From Vicinamibacteria bacterium (GTDB lineage: Bacteria > Acidobacteriota > Vicinamibacteria > Fen-336): DNA of 64,000 nucleotides. The stretch is taken from the NCBI GenBank assembly GCA_025994075.1, contig JAMQGV010000048.1, forward strand, positions 64,001-128,000. Reading direction: 5' to 3'. The position numbers were made by a program, and so were the translations under genes. The notes under the pieces are model-generated. The model was given only the letters and a program-made list of their open reading frames with translations, made no database searches and had not been told where the DNA came from. This document shows, in pieces, positions 18,758-27,589 of the stretch (position 1 is the first letter of the stretch; every line of letters begins with the position of its first letter).

Positions 18758-18812
18758 CGTGACCTCCCGGATGCCCCACACCCGATCCGGCCGGGAAACC
18801 TATGGCGCCTTG

Positions 18813-18838
18813 GACACCAGGAGGCGCCCTCGGGTTCC
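18813..18838 (-). promoter_or_regulatory. Candidate ECF-sigma promoter upstream of the sigma factor gene
   Basis: On the minus strand GGAACC (18838-18833) is followed after 16 bases by TGTC (18816-18813), the layout of many ECF promoters. A 7-base inverted repeat (GGCGCCT 18804-18810 and AGGCGCC 18822-18828) encloses the -10. The match is short, so confidence is low. Confidence 0.3.
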
Positions 18839-18879
18839 CTCTTCGGATACTACGCCCCGGGAGCCGGCTTCCATCCCCG

Positions 18880-20430
18880 TCAATCTCTTTTGACGCCGCG
18901 CTGGCCGACCAGCAGCGCGGCCGTGCCGAGGGCGACCAGGGCTGCCGTCACCACGACCCCCGCAAGGGTCAGGGCGTCCCCCAGCGTCGCCGGCGCCGTG
19001 AGCGCGTCCCACTGGGTGGCGAAGGTGAAGCCCTTCCCCGCGCGGTAGGCGCGGGTGGCGGCCAGGGCCGCCATCGAAACGAGACCGAGCCCGAGCGTCA
19101 CGGCCCCCGACAGCACGCAGCGCCACGCGAGCCCCGCGGGCGACAGCGGCGGGCGCGGCGTCGGCGGGGCGACGTGGAACTCGACGTCGCGCACCCGCCA
19201 GGGCACGAAGCGGCTGAGCATCCACAGCCCCGGCAGCCCGGTCAGCAACGTGAAGACGAAGAAGTCGCGCCAGCCGATCGCGTCGGCGAGCAGGCCCGCA
19301 GGCGGCCCGGCGAACACCCGCGGGATCGTGAACAGGCTGGAGAGCAGCGCGAACTGGGTCGCCGAGAAGCGCTTCTGGGTCAGCCGCAGCAGCAGCACGC
19401 CGAAGGCTCCGTTGCCGAGCCCGCTCATCGCGTACTCGAGGCCGGTCGCGGCGTACATCACGGAGCGCACGGGCCCCACCTGCGCGACCAGCGCGTAGCC
19501 CAGGTTCGAGACGATCTGCAGCACGCCCGAGATCCACAGTGCGCGTCCGAGGCCCTGCGACTGGGTCAGCAGCCCGCCGAGGAACGTGCCGCCGATGATG
19601 CCGACCATGCCGATCGTCCCGCTCGCCACGCCGACGTCGACGTCGTCGAAGCCGGTCTGGATCAGGAACGGCGCCGTCAGCGCCTGCGTCAGGTTGTCGG
19701 AGAGCTTGAACAGCACGACGAAGGCGAGGATCTCCAGCGCGCGGTGCTGGCCCAGCATGCCCACGAACGGCTCCCAGACGGCCGCCTTCAGCGAGACCGG
19801 CGGCGCCGGCTTCTCTTCCGGCTCGGGGGCCTTCCACGGCAGGAGCGCCGCCGGCGCGTAGAGAAGCGCGAGACACAGGTTGACGAGCGGCCAGCCGTAG
19901 AACGCCGAGGCCGTGATCGACAGCCGGCCCGAGACCCACATCGCCGCGCGGTACAGGGCCACGCGGGCGCCGACCGCGACACCCTGCTCCTCGCGCCGCA
20001 GCACCTCGACCGTGTAGGCGTCGTAGGCGACGTCGAAGCTGGCGGAGCAGAACGCGATCACGCAGGCGGCGGCGGCGATCCACACCACGTGCTCGGCGGG
20101 GTCGGTCAGCGTCGCCAGCCACAGCCCGCTGACCAGCAGGCCGGCGTTCGCCAGGAGCATCCAGCCGCGCTTGCGGCCGAAGCCCGGCGGCGCGTAGCGG
20201 TCCATCAGCGGCGCCCAGAGGAACTTGAACGTCCACGGCGCCTGGGCGAGGGTGAACAGTCCGACCACGCGGATGTCGACGCCGGCGCGCGCCATCCAGG
20301 CGGGGATCGCGAGCCAGACGACGCCGAGCGGCAGGCCCGACACGAACGACAGCAGCGCGACGGAGCCGAGCCGGCGGCTCCGCGCGACCTCCAGCAGGCT
20401 CTCCCGGGTCGACAGGCGGCGCTCGCTCAC
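18880..20430 (-). CDS. Major facilitator superfamily transporter, AmpG-like (PAT group)
   Basis: 516 residues with about 12-14 hydrophobic segments. The first loop motif FKFLWAPLMDRY and the DVAYDAYTVEVL element in helix 4 are hallmarks of AmpG-type muropeptide/acetyl-CoA transporters of the MFS. An extended cytoplasmic linker EPEEKPAPPVS divides the halves. Two extra helices at the C-terminus (after about 440) match the 14-helix AmpG layout. It probably carries cell-wall fragments inward, but the substrate is not determinable. Start at 20430; the upstream regulator gene ends 31 bases away. Confidence 0.85.
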   Translation of the reverse strand: MSERRLSTRESLLEVARSRRLGSVALLSFVSGLPLGVVWLAIPAWMARAGVDIRVVGLFTLAQAPWTFKFLWAPLMDRYAPPGFGRKRGWMLLANAGLLVSGLWLATLTDPAEHVVWIAAAACVIAFCSASFDVAYDAYTVEVLRREEQGVAVGARVALYRAAMWVSGRLSITASAFYGWPLVNLCLALLYAPAALLPWKAPEPEEKPAPPVSLKAAVWEPFVGMLGQHRALEILAFVVLFKLSDNLTQALTAPFLIQTGFDDVDVGVASGTIGMVGIIGGTFLGGLLTQSQGLGRALWISGVLQIVSNLGYALVAQVGPVRSVMYAATGLEYAMSGLGNGAFGVLLLRLTQKRFSATQFALLSSLFTIPRVFAGPPAGLLADAIGWRDFFVFTLLTGLPGLWMLSRFVPWRVRDVEFHVAPPTPRPPLSPAGLAWRCVLSGAVTLGLGLVSMAALAATRAYRAGKGFTFATQWDALTAPATLGDALTLAGVVVTAALVALGTAALLVGQRGVKRD

Positions 20431-20460
20431 GGGGCGCGAGGATACACGGGCGCGCCCGCC

Positions 20461-22743
20461 TCAGCAGCCGAGCCGGCGCTGCTTCTTCGCGAGTCCCTGC
20501 CGCGTGAGGCCCAGCTCGCGTGCTGCCTGCGCGTGGTTGCCGCCGGAGCGCAGGAGCGCCTCCGCGATCGCCGCCCGCTCGACCCGCGCGACGCGCTCGG
20601 CCAGGGTGCCGGGGACGCCCGCTTCGCCGCGCAACTCGGGCGGCAGGTGCTCCGGCAACAGCGCAGGCCCCGCGACCTCGACCAGCGCCCGCCGCATCGC
20701 GTTCATCAACTCGCGCACGTTGCCGGGCCAGGCGTGGGCGCGCAACGCGCTCGCTGCGGCCGCCGAAAGCTCCGGACACGGCCGCCCGTCGCGGGCGGCG
20801 AACCGGCGCAGGAACGCGCGGGCCAGCAGCAGCACGTCGTCGCCGCGATCGCGCAGCGGCGGCAGCTCGAGCACGAGCTGGTGCAGGCGGTGCATCACGT
20901 CGGCGCGCAACTCGCCCCGTGCCACCTTCTCCTGCAGGGCCACGTTCGAGGCGGTCACCACCCGCACGTCGGCCTCGCGCACCACGGTGTCGCCGAAGCG
21001 CTCGTAGCGCCGTTCCTGCAGGAAGCGCAGCAGCGCGCCCTGGGCCCGCGGGCTCAGGTCCTGCACCTCGTCGATGAACAGCGTGCCGCCCTCGGCCCGC
21101 TCGACGAGCCCTGCCCGGTCGCGGTGGGCGTCGGTGAAGGCGCCGCGCACGTGACCGAACAGCGTCGAGTGGAGCGTGCCGTCGTGGAGCTCGGCGGCGG
21201 ACACGGCGACGAAGGCGCCGCGGCGGCCGGAGAGCGCGTGCAGCGCCTGGGCGACCTGCTCCTTGCCGGTGCCCGTCTCGCCGCTGACGTGCACGTCGCC
21301 GTGGGACCGCGCGAAGCGCGGCAGCCGATCGCACAGGGCCCGCATCGCGGCCGAGCGGCCGAGCAGCCCGTGCAGCGGCCCGCCCGCGGAGGCTGCGGTC
21401 TCGAGGACCACGGCCGCGGGGGCCGGCGCCGGGTCCGCGGGCCCGATCCGCAGGTCGGCGCGGACGTAGGCCAGGATGCGGCGGTCACCCCAGGCGTCGA
21501 CCTCGGCGAGCGCGCGCGCCACCGCGTCGTCCTCGGGCCCGAGGCCCTGGGCGAGGGCCAGGCCCAGCGCGGCGACGGCCCGAAAGGCGGGCCGCGCTCC
21601 CGCGGTGGCCAGGGCGCGCTCGAAGGCGCCGACAGCCGGCCGCCCCGCGTGGAGCAGGGCGCGGCCGCGCGCGATGGCCGCCAGCATCACCAGGTCCGGC
21701 CGGCGCCGGCCGTACTGGAGCGCGCGCTCGGCCTCGCGCAGCGCCTCCTCCACCCGCCCCTGGGCCAGCAGCGCCTGCGAACGCCTCACCCGGGCGCGGG
21801 CCTCGCCCTCGCGGTCGCGCAGCGACTGGAAGACCCGGGCGGCCTCTTCCGCTTCGGTCTCGGACACGGCGGCCTGACCACCGGCGAGGGCGAGGTCGGA
21901 TTCGAGCAGCAGCACCTCTGCCCGACGGCGGTCCGCCCCGCTGCCGACGGCAGCCCGCGCGCGATCGACCTCCCGGCGGGCGGCCTCGAGTTCGCCCTGG
22001 GCCAGCCGAACTCCCGCGAGGCGCAGGCCGGCGACGGAGCCCGCGCGCGGGTCCTCCAGCCTTCGCCAGATCGCCGCCGCCTGCTCGAGGTCGATCGCCG
22101 CCTCGCGCCAGCCGCCGAGGTACGCGAGCAGTTCGCCGCGATCGGCGAGCGCCGCCGCCAGCGCGTCCGCGCGGCCCATCGACCGCCACAGCTCGATGCG
22201 GCGGGCCAGCGCCTCCTGGCACTCGCCGAGCCGGCCGGCGTCGCGAGCCAGGTCCGCTTCCAGGCCGTGGACGACGGCCAGCGCCGCGCCCCAGCGCTCG
22301 CGGCCGGCGCCCTCCCGCGCGCGGCCCAGCGCCTCCGTCGCCCGGGCCGCCTGGCCGCTCCGCCACGCGAGCCGCGCTTCGGCGAGCGCCAGCCGCACCC
22401 GGGTGCGTTCCTCGGAGGCGAGCGAGGCCGCCCGCCGCAGGTCTGCGGCCGCCGCGTCGGCCCGGCCCGTTTCGAGCAGCGCCTCCGCGCGGGCGATCCG
22501 CAAGCGCGCGGCGAGGTCGGGCGGCAGCGGGCCCGAGTGCAGCGCCCGCGACGCGGCGGCCAGCGCCTCGCGTTCGCGACCAAGCGCGAGCAGCGCCTCG
22601 ACCCGCCAGATCGCCGCGGACTCGGCGCGCTGCCCCAGCGCGGCCAGGGCGAGGCCGGGCTGCCCCGTCACCAGCGCGGCGCGGGCGCGGCGCAGGCGGG
22701 CCGGAGCGCGGTCGACGAGAGGACGCAGGGCACTGTGGGGCAT
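20461..22743 (-). CDS. Sigma-54-dependent transcriptional activator with N-terminal TPR array
   Basis: 760 residues. Residues about 10-460 are Ala/Arg-rich helical pairs of TPR type, with repeated A-LAL---L and ALREAERAL elements. The AAA+ sigma-54 interaction domain spans about 460-690: Walker A GETGTGKE (488-495), L1 loop GAFTDA (534-539) instead of the usual GAFTGA, Walker B LFIDE (about 555-559), and the AWPGNVREL sensor region. The C-terminus ends in a Fis-type helix-turn-helix (NHAQAARELGLTRQGL, about 733-748). No receiver, GAF or PAS domain is present, so the signal is presumably a protein or ligand bound by the TPR part. Confidence 0.9.
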   Translation of the reverse strand: MPHSALRPLVDRAPARLRRARAALVTGQPGLALAALGQRAESAAIWRVEALLALGREREALAAASRALHSGPLPPDLAARLRIARAEALLETGRADAAAADLRRAASLASEERTRVRLALAEARLAWRSGQAARATEALGRAREGAGRERWGAALAVVHGLEADLARDAGRLGECQEALARRIELWRSMGRADALAAALADRGELLAYLGGWREAAIDLEQAAAIWRRLEDPRAGSVAGLRLAGVRLAQGELEAARREVDRARAAVGSGADRRRAEVLLLESDLALAGGQAAVSETEAEEAARVFQSLRDREGEARARVRRSQALLAQGRVEEALREAERALQYGRRRPDLVMLAAIARGRALLHAGRPAVGAFERALATAGARPAFRAVAALGLALAQGLGPEDDAVARALAEVDAWGDRRILAYVRADLRIGPADPAPAPAAVVLETAASAGGPLHGLLGRSAAMRALCDRLPRFARSHGDVHVSGETGTGKEQVAQALHALSGRRGAFVAVSAAELHDGTLHSTLFGHVRGAFTDAHRDRAGLVERAEGGTLFIDEVQDLSPRAQGALLRFLQERRYERFGDTVVREADVRVVTASNVALQEKVARGELRADVMHRLHQLVLELPPLRDRGDDVLLLARAFLRRFAARDGRPCPELSAAAASALRAHAWPGNVRELMNAMRRALVEVAGPALLPEHLPPELRGEAGVPGTLAERVARVERAAIAEALLRSGGNHAQAARELGLTRQGLAKKQRRLGC

Positions 22744-22858
22744 CGGGCACCTCCTGGGCGAGGGATCCTCGGCCCCGCACCCGGCCCCGCGCCGGGCGGC
22801 GGGGACGGAAACGCGACCGTCACACGGCCGGCCGCTACGGAGATCGCCGGCCTCCTGT

Positions 22859-22864
22859 TACCCT
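22859..22864 (+). promoter_or_regulatory. Possible -10 element immediately before aroC
   Basis: TACCCT at 22859-22864 places a start at the aroC GTG (22871), making the transcript leaderless. The matching -35 region is poor. Confidence 0.3.
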
Positions 22865-22870
22865 CGCGGC

Positions 22871-24070
22871 GTGCTGCGCTTCTTCACCGCGGGCGAGTCG
22901 CACGGCCCGTCGCTGACCGCGATCCTCGACGGCCTGCCGCGAGGCGTGCCCGTGGACCGGTCCGCGATCGACTCGGACCTGCGTCGCCGCCAGGGCGGCT
23001 ACGGGCGCGGCGGCCGCCAGCAGATCGAGCGCGACGCCGTGGAGATCACGGGCGGCGTGCGCCACGGCCACACGCTGGGCAGCCCGGTGGCGCTCCTCGT
23101 CCACAACCGCGACCACGCGAACTGGGCCGACGTGATGTCCCCCGACCCGCAACCCGACGAGGTGCGCGAGCGCCGGCGCCTGCGCCACCCGCGGCCCGGT
23201 CACGCCGACCTGGCAGGCGCGCTGAAGTACGAGACGGGCGACCTGCGCGACGTCCTCGAGCGCGCCAGCGCGAGGGAAACAGCCGCGCGGGTGGCGGCCG
23301 GGGCGGTCGCGCGCGGGCTGCTGCGCGCGCTCGGCATCGAGGTGCGCAGCCACGTCGTGCGCATCGGCGCGGCGGCCGTCCCGGGCCCGGTCGACTGGGA
23401 GGCGCTCGTGACGGTCGAGGACAGCCCCGTCCGCTGCGCCGACGCCACCGTTGCCGCCCGCATGGTCGCCGAGATCGACGCGGCGAAAGGCGCGGGCGAC
23501 ACGGTCGGCGGCGTGTTCGAGGTCGCCGCCCGCGGCGTGCCGCCCGGGCTCGGCTCGTACGCGCAGTGGGACCTGCGCCTCGACGGACGGCTGGCCCAGG
23601 CGCTGATGTCGATTCCCGCGGTCAAGGCGGTCGCGATCGGCGACGGCGACGAGGCCGCCCGTCCCGGCAGCGCGACCCACGACGCGATCGTGCACACCGC
23701 GGGCCGCGGCATCCACCGCACGAGCAACCACGCCGGCGGTCTCGAGGGCGGCGTCACCAACGGCGAGGAGCTGCGGCTGCGGGCATGGATCAAGCCGATC
23801 CCGACGCTGCACACGCCGCTGCCGTCGGTCGACCTCGCCACCGGCGAGCCGCGGCCCGCGTCCTACGAGCGCAGCGACACCTGCGTCGTGCCGGCCGCCG
23901 GCGTCGTGGGCGAGGCGATGGTGTGCCTGACGCTGGCCGACGCCGTGCTGCGCAAGTTCGGGGGCGACTCGCTCGGCGAGCTGCTCCGCAACCACGAGGC
24001 CGCCGCCACGCAGGCGCGGGCGCGAATGCTCGCCCCGCCCCCGGCCGCGCGGCCTGCAACCGAGGAGTGA
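22871..24070 (+). CDS. aroC: Chorismate synthase
   Basis: 399 residues from a GTG. It converts 5-enolpyruvylshikimate-3-phosphate to chorismate with reduced FMN, the last shared step of aromatic amino acid synthesis. The three family signatures are visible: FFTAGESHGPSLTAILDGLP at the N-terminus, RPGHADLAGALKYETGDLRDVLERASARETA (about 115-145, cited in part), and RTSNHAGGLEGGVTNGEEL near 290-308. Length is normal. It is divergent from the sigma-54 activator, and def follows 10 bases later, so it heads the def-fmt-rsmB run. Confidence 0.97.
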   Translation: MLRFFTAGESHGPSLTAILDGLPRGVPVDRSAIDSDLRRRQGGYGRGGRQQIERDAVEITGGVRHGHTLGSPVALLVHNRDHANWADVMSPDPQPDEVRERRRLRHPRPGHADLAGALKYETGDLRDVLERASARETAARVAAGAVARGLLRALGIEVRSHVVRIGAAAVPGPVDWEALVTVEDSPVRCADATVAARMVAEIDAAKGAGDTVGGVFEVAARGVPPGLGSYAQWDLRLDGRLAQALMSIPAVKAVAIGDGDEAARPGSATHDAIVHTAGRGIHRTSNHAGGLEGGVTNGEELRLRAWIKPIPTLHTPLPSVDLATGEPRPASYERSDTCVVPAAGVVGEAMVCLTLADAVLRKFGGDSLGELLRNHEAAATQARARMLAPPPAARPATEE

Positions 24071-24080
24071 CGAGGAGAAG

Positions 24081-24596
24081 ATGGCGATCCGGCCGATCGT
24101 GAAGTGGGGCGACCCGGTGCTGCACGGACCGGCGGCGCCGGTGACCGAGCGTGACGAGTCGCTGCGGACGCTGTTCCGCGACATGGTGGAGACGATGTAC
24201 GCGGCCCCGGGCATCGGGCTGGCCGCGCCGCAGATCGGGGTGCCGCTGCGGGTGATCGTGATCGACCTCTCGGTCGGCAAGGACCCGTCGCAACTGATCC
24301 AGCTCTACAACCCGGAGTTCCTCTCCCGCGAGGGCGAGCAGAAGGAGGACGAGGGCTGCCTGTCGATCCCCGGCCACTACGGCTCGCCGACGCGCCCGGA
24401 GAAGGTCGTGGTCCGCGGCCTCGACCCCGAGGGCGTGGAGCGCACCTACACCGCGACCGAGCTGCTGGCCCGCGCCTTCTGCCACGAGATCGACCACATC
24501 GACGGCCTGCTCTTCGTCGACCGCCTGTCGCCGCTCAAGCGCGACCTGGTCAAGCGCAAGCTGCGCAAGAAGGCGAAGGCGGGCTGGGACGAGTAG
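24081..24596 (+). CDS. def: Peptide deformylase
   Basis: 171 residues. It removes the N-formyl group from nascent proteins using Fe2+ or Zn2+. All three motifs are present: GIGLAAPQIG (about 45-54), EGCLSIPG (about 90-97, metal Cys) and the HEIDH metal site (about 135-139). GAGGAGAAG precedes the ATG. It pairs functionally with fmt, which begins two bases after its stop. Confidence 0.97.
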   Translation: MAIRPIVKWGDPVLHGPAAPVTERDESLRTLFRDMVETMYAAPGIGLAAPQIGVPLRVIVIDLSVGKDPSQLIQLYNPEFLSREGEQKEDEGCLSIPGHYGSPTRPEKVVVRGLDPEGVERTYTATELLARAFCHEIDHIDGLLFVDRLSPLKRDLVKRKLRKKAKAGWDE

Positions 24597-24597
24597 C

Positions 24598-25521
24598 GTG
24601 CGCATCGTCTTCTTCGGCACCGGCCGCTTCGCGGTGCCCTCGCTGCGGGCGCTGCTCGACGCCGGCCACGACGTCGCGGCGCTGGTCGCCCAGCCCGACC
24701 GGCCCGCGGGCCGTGGCCTCGGGCTGCACGAGCCGCCGACCAAGGCGCTCGCGCGCGAGCGCGGGTTGCCGGTGTTGCAGCCCGAGCGCGTCAAGCGCCC
24801 CGAGGCGCTCGAGGCGTTGCGCGCGCTCGGCCCGCGCCTCCAGGTGGTCGTCGCGTACGGCCAGATCCTGCCCCGCAGCTTGATCGACCTCGCCCCGCTC
24901 GGCACGGTCAACGTCCACGGGTCGCTGCTCCCGCGCTGGCGCGGCGCCGCCCCCATCCAGTGGGCGATCGCCGCCGGCGACGCGGAGACGGGCGTCTCGA
25001 CGATGCTGATCGACGAGGGCCTCGACACCGGGCCCGTCCTGCTGCGTCGCGCGACCGCGATCGGGCCCGAGGAGACCGCGGCCGAACTCGAGCCGCGCCT
25101 GGCGGAACTGGGCGCCGAGCTGCTGCTCGAGACCGTGCGGGGCCTGGACGTGGGCACGCTCGCGGCCACCCCCCAGGACCACGCGGCGGCCACCCACGCG
25201 CGGCTGCTGGCGCGCGAGGATGGCGTGATGGACTTCGCGCAGCCGGCGCGGACCCTTTTCGACCGCCTGCGCGGCTTCTCGCCCTGGCCGGGCGCGGTCA
25301 CCCGACACGCGGGACGCGGCGTGAAGGTCCTGCGCGCCCGCCCGCAAGACGGACGCGGCACCCCGGGCGAGGTCCTGGCCTGCGACCGGGAGGGGGTGCT
25401 GGTCGCGTGCGGCGAAGGCGCGCTGCGCCTGCTCGAGGTGCAGCCCGAGAGCCGCAAGGCCATGACCGCGGCGGCGTGGGCGGCTGGAGCCCGGCTCGCC
25501 ACCGGCCAGCGACTGGGCTAG
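24598..25521 (+). CDS. fmt: Methionyl-tRNA formyltransferase
   Basis: 307 residues from a GTG. It formylates initiator Met-tRNA with 10-formyl-tetrahydrofolate. Typical elements are FFGTGRFAVPSLRALL at the start, the formyl-folate site VNVHGSLLPRWRGAAPIQWAI with its SLLPxxRG motif (about 107-117), and an aspartate in IDEGLDTGPVL. The C-terminal OB-like tRNA-binding domain covers about 205-307. Normal length; order def-fmt-rsmB is widely conserved. Confidence 0.97.
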   Translation: MRIVFFGTGRFAVPSLRALLDAGHDVAALVAQPDRPAGRGLGLHEPPTKALARERGLPVLQPERVKRPEALEALRALGPRLQVVVAYGQILPRSLIDLAPLGTVNVHGSLLPRWRGAAPIQWAIAAGDAETGVSTMLIDEGLDTGPVLLRRATAIGPEETAAELEPRLAELGAELLLETVRGLDVGTLAATPQDHAAATHARLLAREDGVMDFAQPARTLFDRLRGFSPWPGAVTRHAGRGVKVLRARPQDGRGTPGEVLACDREGVLVACGEGALRLLEVQPESRKAMTAAAWAAGARLATGQRLG

Positions 25522-25524
25522 GGC

Positions 25525-26817
25525 TTGCCGGCCACTCCCGCGCGCCGGCACGCCCACCGCGTGCTGCTCGCCGTCGAGCGCCCGGCCAGCCCCACGCTGG
25601 CGGCGCTGCTCAACGCGACCGACACGGCCGCGCTCGACGCGCGCGAACGCGGCTTCCTGCACGAGCTGGCAGCGGGCACGCTGCGCCGGCGCGGCAGCCT
25701 CGACGCGGCACTGGCCGCACGCCTGGATCGCCCGCTCGAGCGGCTCGATCCGCCGGTGCGAGCGGCCCTGCGGCTCGGCGCCTACCAGCTCCTGTTCACC
25801 CGGGTGCCCCCGCGCGCGGCGGTCGCGGAGAGCGTGGAGCTCGCCCCCGGCCGCGGGCGCGGCTTCGTCAACGCGGTGCTGCGCGCGGTGGCCCGCGAAG
25901 GGGCACCGCCGCCACCCGACCCGGCTGCCGATCCGCGCGGCTGGCTCGTCACGGAGGGTTCGCTGCCCGCCTGGCTCGCCGAGCGCTGGCTGGCCCGCCT
26001 GGGTGCCGAGCGCACGATCGCCCGGGCCCGGGCCTGGCTCGCGGTGCCCCCCGTGCACTTCCGCTTCAACGCACGACGCGGCGACGCGCGCGCCGACGTC
26101 GAGCAGGCGCTGCGACCCCGTCCGCTGGCGGTCGAGGGCGCCTTCGAGGCCACTGCCGGCGACGTCGCGCCCTGGGCCGAGCGGGGCGTGATCTACGCGC
26201 AGGACCTCGGGGCGCAACTCGTCGCCCGCCTGGCCGAGGACCGGGGTCGCGTGCTCGACGCCTGCGCGGCGCCCGGCGGCAAGGCCCTGCTGCTCGCCGA
26301 TGCCGGCGCCCGCGAGGTGGTCGCCGCCGAGGCCGCGGCGCCCCGGGCTCGGACCCTCCAGCGCCTGGTCGACAGGTGGGGCGCGGCGGACCGCGTGCGG
26401 GTGGTGCAGGCGGACGCCACCCGGCCTCCTTTCGCCCCGGCGAGCTTCGACGTCGTGCTCGTCGACGCGCCCTGCTCCGGCCTCGGTACCCTCGGACGCC
26501 ACCCCGACATCCGCTGGCGTGCGACCGAGGCCGATCTCCAGCGCCACGCCGCCCGCCAGGCCGGGATCCTCTGCGCCTGCGCCGACCTCGTGCGGCCCGG
26601 CGGCCGGCTCGTGTACGCGACCTGCTCCACGGAACCCGAGGAGAACGAGCAGGTCGTCTCCGGCCTGCTCGCGGGCCGCCCCGACTTCCACGGCGAGCCG
26701 CCTCCAGCCTGGGCTGGGGCCTTCGCCGAGGGCGAGTGGGTCCGCGCGACCCCCGAGGCCCACGGCAGCGAGGCGTTCTTCGCGGCCGTGCTGCGCAGGC
26801 GCGCCGACGCCCCGTGA
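25525..26817 (+). CDS. rsmB: 16S rRNA (cytosine-967-C5)-methyltransferase
   Basis: 430 residues from a TTG three bases after the fmt stop. The N-terminal ~140 residues are NusB-like and helical (HRVLLAVERP, LRLGAYQLLFTRVPPRAAVAESVELA). The C-terminal SAM domain contains DACAAPGGKALLLADAG (about 250-266), the catalytic Cys of VDAPCSGLGTLGRHPDI and the second Cys of YATCSTEPEENE. Both cysteines characterise RNA m5C methyltransferases. Length and synteny support RsmB over other Nop2/Sun proteins. Confidence 0.95.
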   Translation: MPATPARRHAHRVLLAVERPASPTLAALLNATDTAALDARERGFLHELAAGTLRRRGSLDAALAARLDRPLERLDPPVRAALRLGAYQLLFTRVPPRAAVAESVELAPGRGRGFVNAVLRAVAREGAPPPPDPAADPRGWLVTEGSLPAWLAERWLARLGAERTIARARAWLAVPPVHFRFNARRGDARADVEQALRPRPLAVEGAFEATAGDVAPWAERGVIYAQDLGAQLVARLAEDRGRVLDACAAPGGKALLLADAGAREVVAAEAAAPRARTLQRLVDRWGAADRVRVVQADATRPPFAPASFDVVLVDAPCSGLGTLGRHPDIRWRATEADLQRHAARQAGILCACADLVRPGGRLVYATCSTEPEENEQVVSGLLAGRPDFHGEPPPAWAGAFAEGEWVRATPEAHGSEAFFAAVLRRRADAP

Positions 26818-26854
26818 TAACCTCGACCGGCCTCGGCATCGAGGCCTGCCCCGC

Positions 26855-27589
26855 GTGACCGAAACCCGATCCCTGCCCCGCCTGCTGCGCCTCCTCGCGC
26901 TCGCCACCGCCCTGTCGGCGGTCGTCGCGGTGACGGCGCTCGCCACCATGCGCCGCGTGCTCGACGCCCAGGAGGTGGTGGTCCCCGACCTCCGCGGTCG
27001 CCGCATCGCCGACGCCGGTACGCTGGCCGGCCAGCAGCGCCTGGGCCTGCGTGTCGAAGGCCGTCGGCACGACCCGCGCGTCGAACCGGGCAACGTGGCG
27101 ACCCAGGAACCCGAGGCGGGCGCGACGCTCAAGGCGGGCCGCAGCGTGAAGGTGTGGCTGAGCCTCGGCCCCCGGCGCATCACGGTGCCCGACGTGCGCG
27201 GCCAGACGATGCGCGCCGCCCGCCTCGCGCTCGAGCAGTCCGGGGCGCCGGTCGCCCGGGTGCTGGAGGCGCCGGGGCCGGCGGAGGAGGACGTGGTGAT
27301 GCTGCAGGAGCCGCTGCCGGGCCCCGCCGAGGACCTCGGTCGCGGCGCGTCGATCCTGGTGTCGCGCGGGCCCGCGGGCGCCGACTACGTGATGCCCGAC
27401 GTGATCGGCAAGCCCGGCGAGGACGTGATCGCGGCGCTGCGCTCCGTGGGGCTCTCCGTGACCGCCGTGCCCGGAAAGCTCTACCCGGGGGCGCCCGCCG
27501 GCGCGATCCTGAAGCAGACGCCGCCCTCCGGACACCGGGTCAGCCCGCGCAGCGTGGTCAGTCTCGAACTGAACGGCGGTGTCTCGTGA
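26855..27589 (+). CDS. Membrane-anchored protein with three PASTA domains and no kinase domain
   Basis: 244 residues from a GTG. A short cytoplasmic start is followed by one membrane helix (about 9-31). Three PASTA domains follow at about 41-104, 106-172 and 176-244, each opening with a VPD(L/V)RG or MPDVIG-like motif and containing GT/GA-Q-P turns. PASTA domains bind peptidoglycan or penicillin and usually form the outer part of PknB kinases or PBPs. Here there is no catalytic part. The locus position (rsmB to rpe) is where a PASTA kinase lies in many Gram-positives. It ends in a TGATG overlap with rpe. Confidence 0.9.
   Translation: MTETRSLPRLLRLLALATALSAVVAVTALATMRRVLDAQEVVVPDLRGRRIADAGTLAGQQRLGLRVEGRRHDPRVEPGNVATQEPEAGATLKAGRSVKVWLSLGPRRITVPDVRGQTMRAARLALEQSGAPVARVLEAPGPAEEDVVMLQEPLPGPAEDLGRGASILVSRGPAGADYVMPDVIGKPGEDVIAALRSVGLSVTAVPGKLYPGAPAGAILKQTPPSGHRVSPRSVVSLELNGGVS

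Noticed and set aside
18802..24102. A 1766-codon open frame on the plus strand
   Set aside because: It lies opposite the MFS and sigma-54 regulator genes and then runs in the wrong frame through aroC. Its composition (Arg/Gln/His/Pro-rich) is the usual antisense by-product of high GC.
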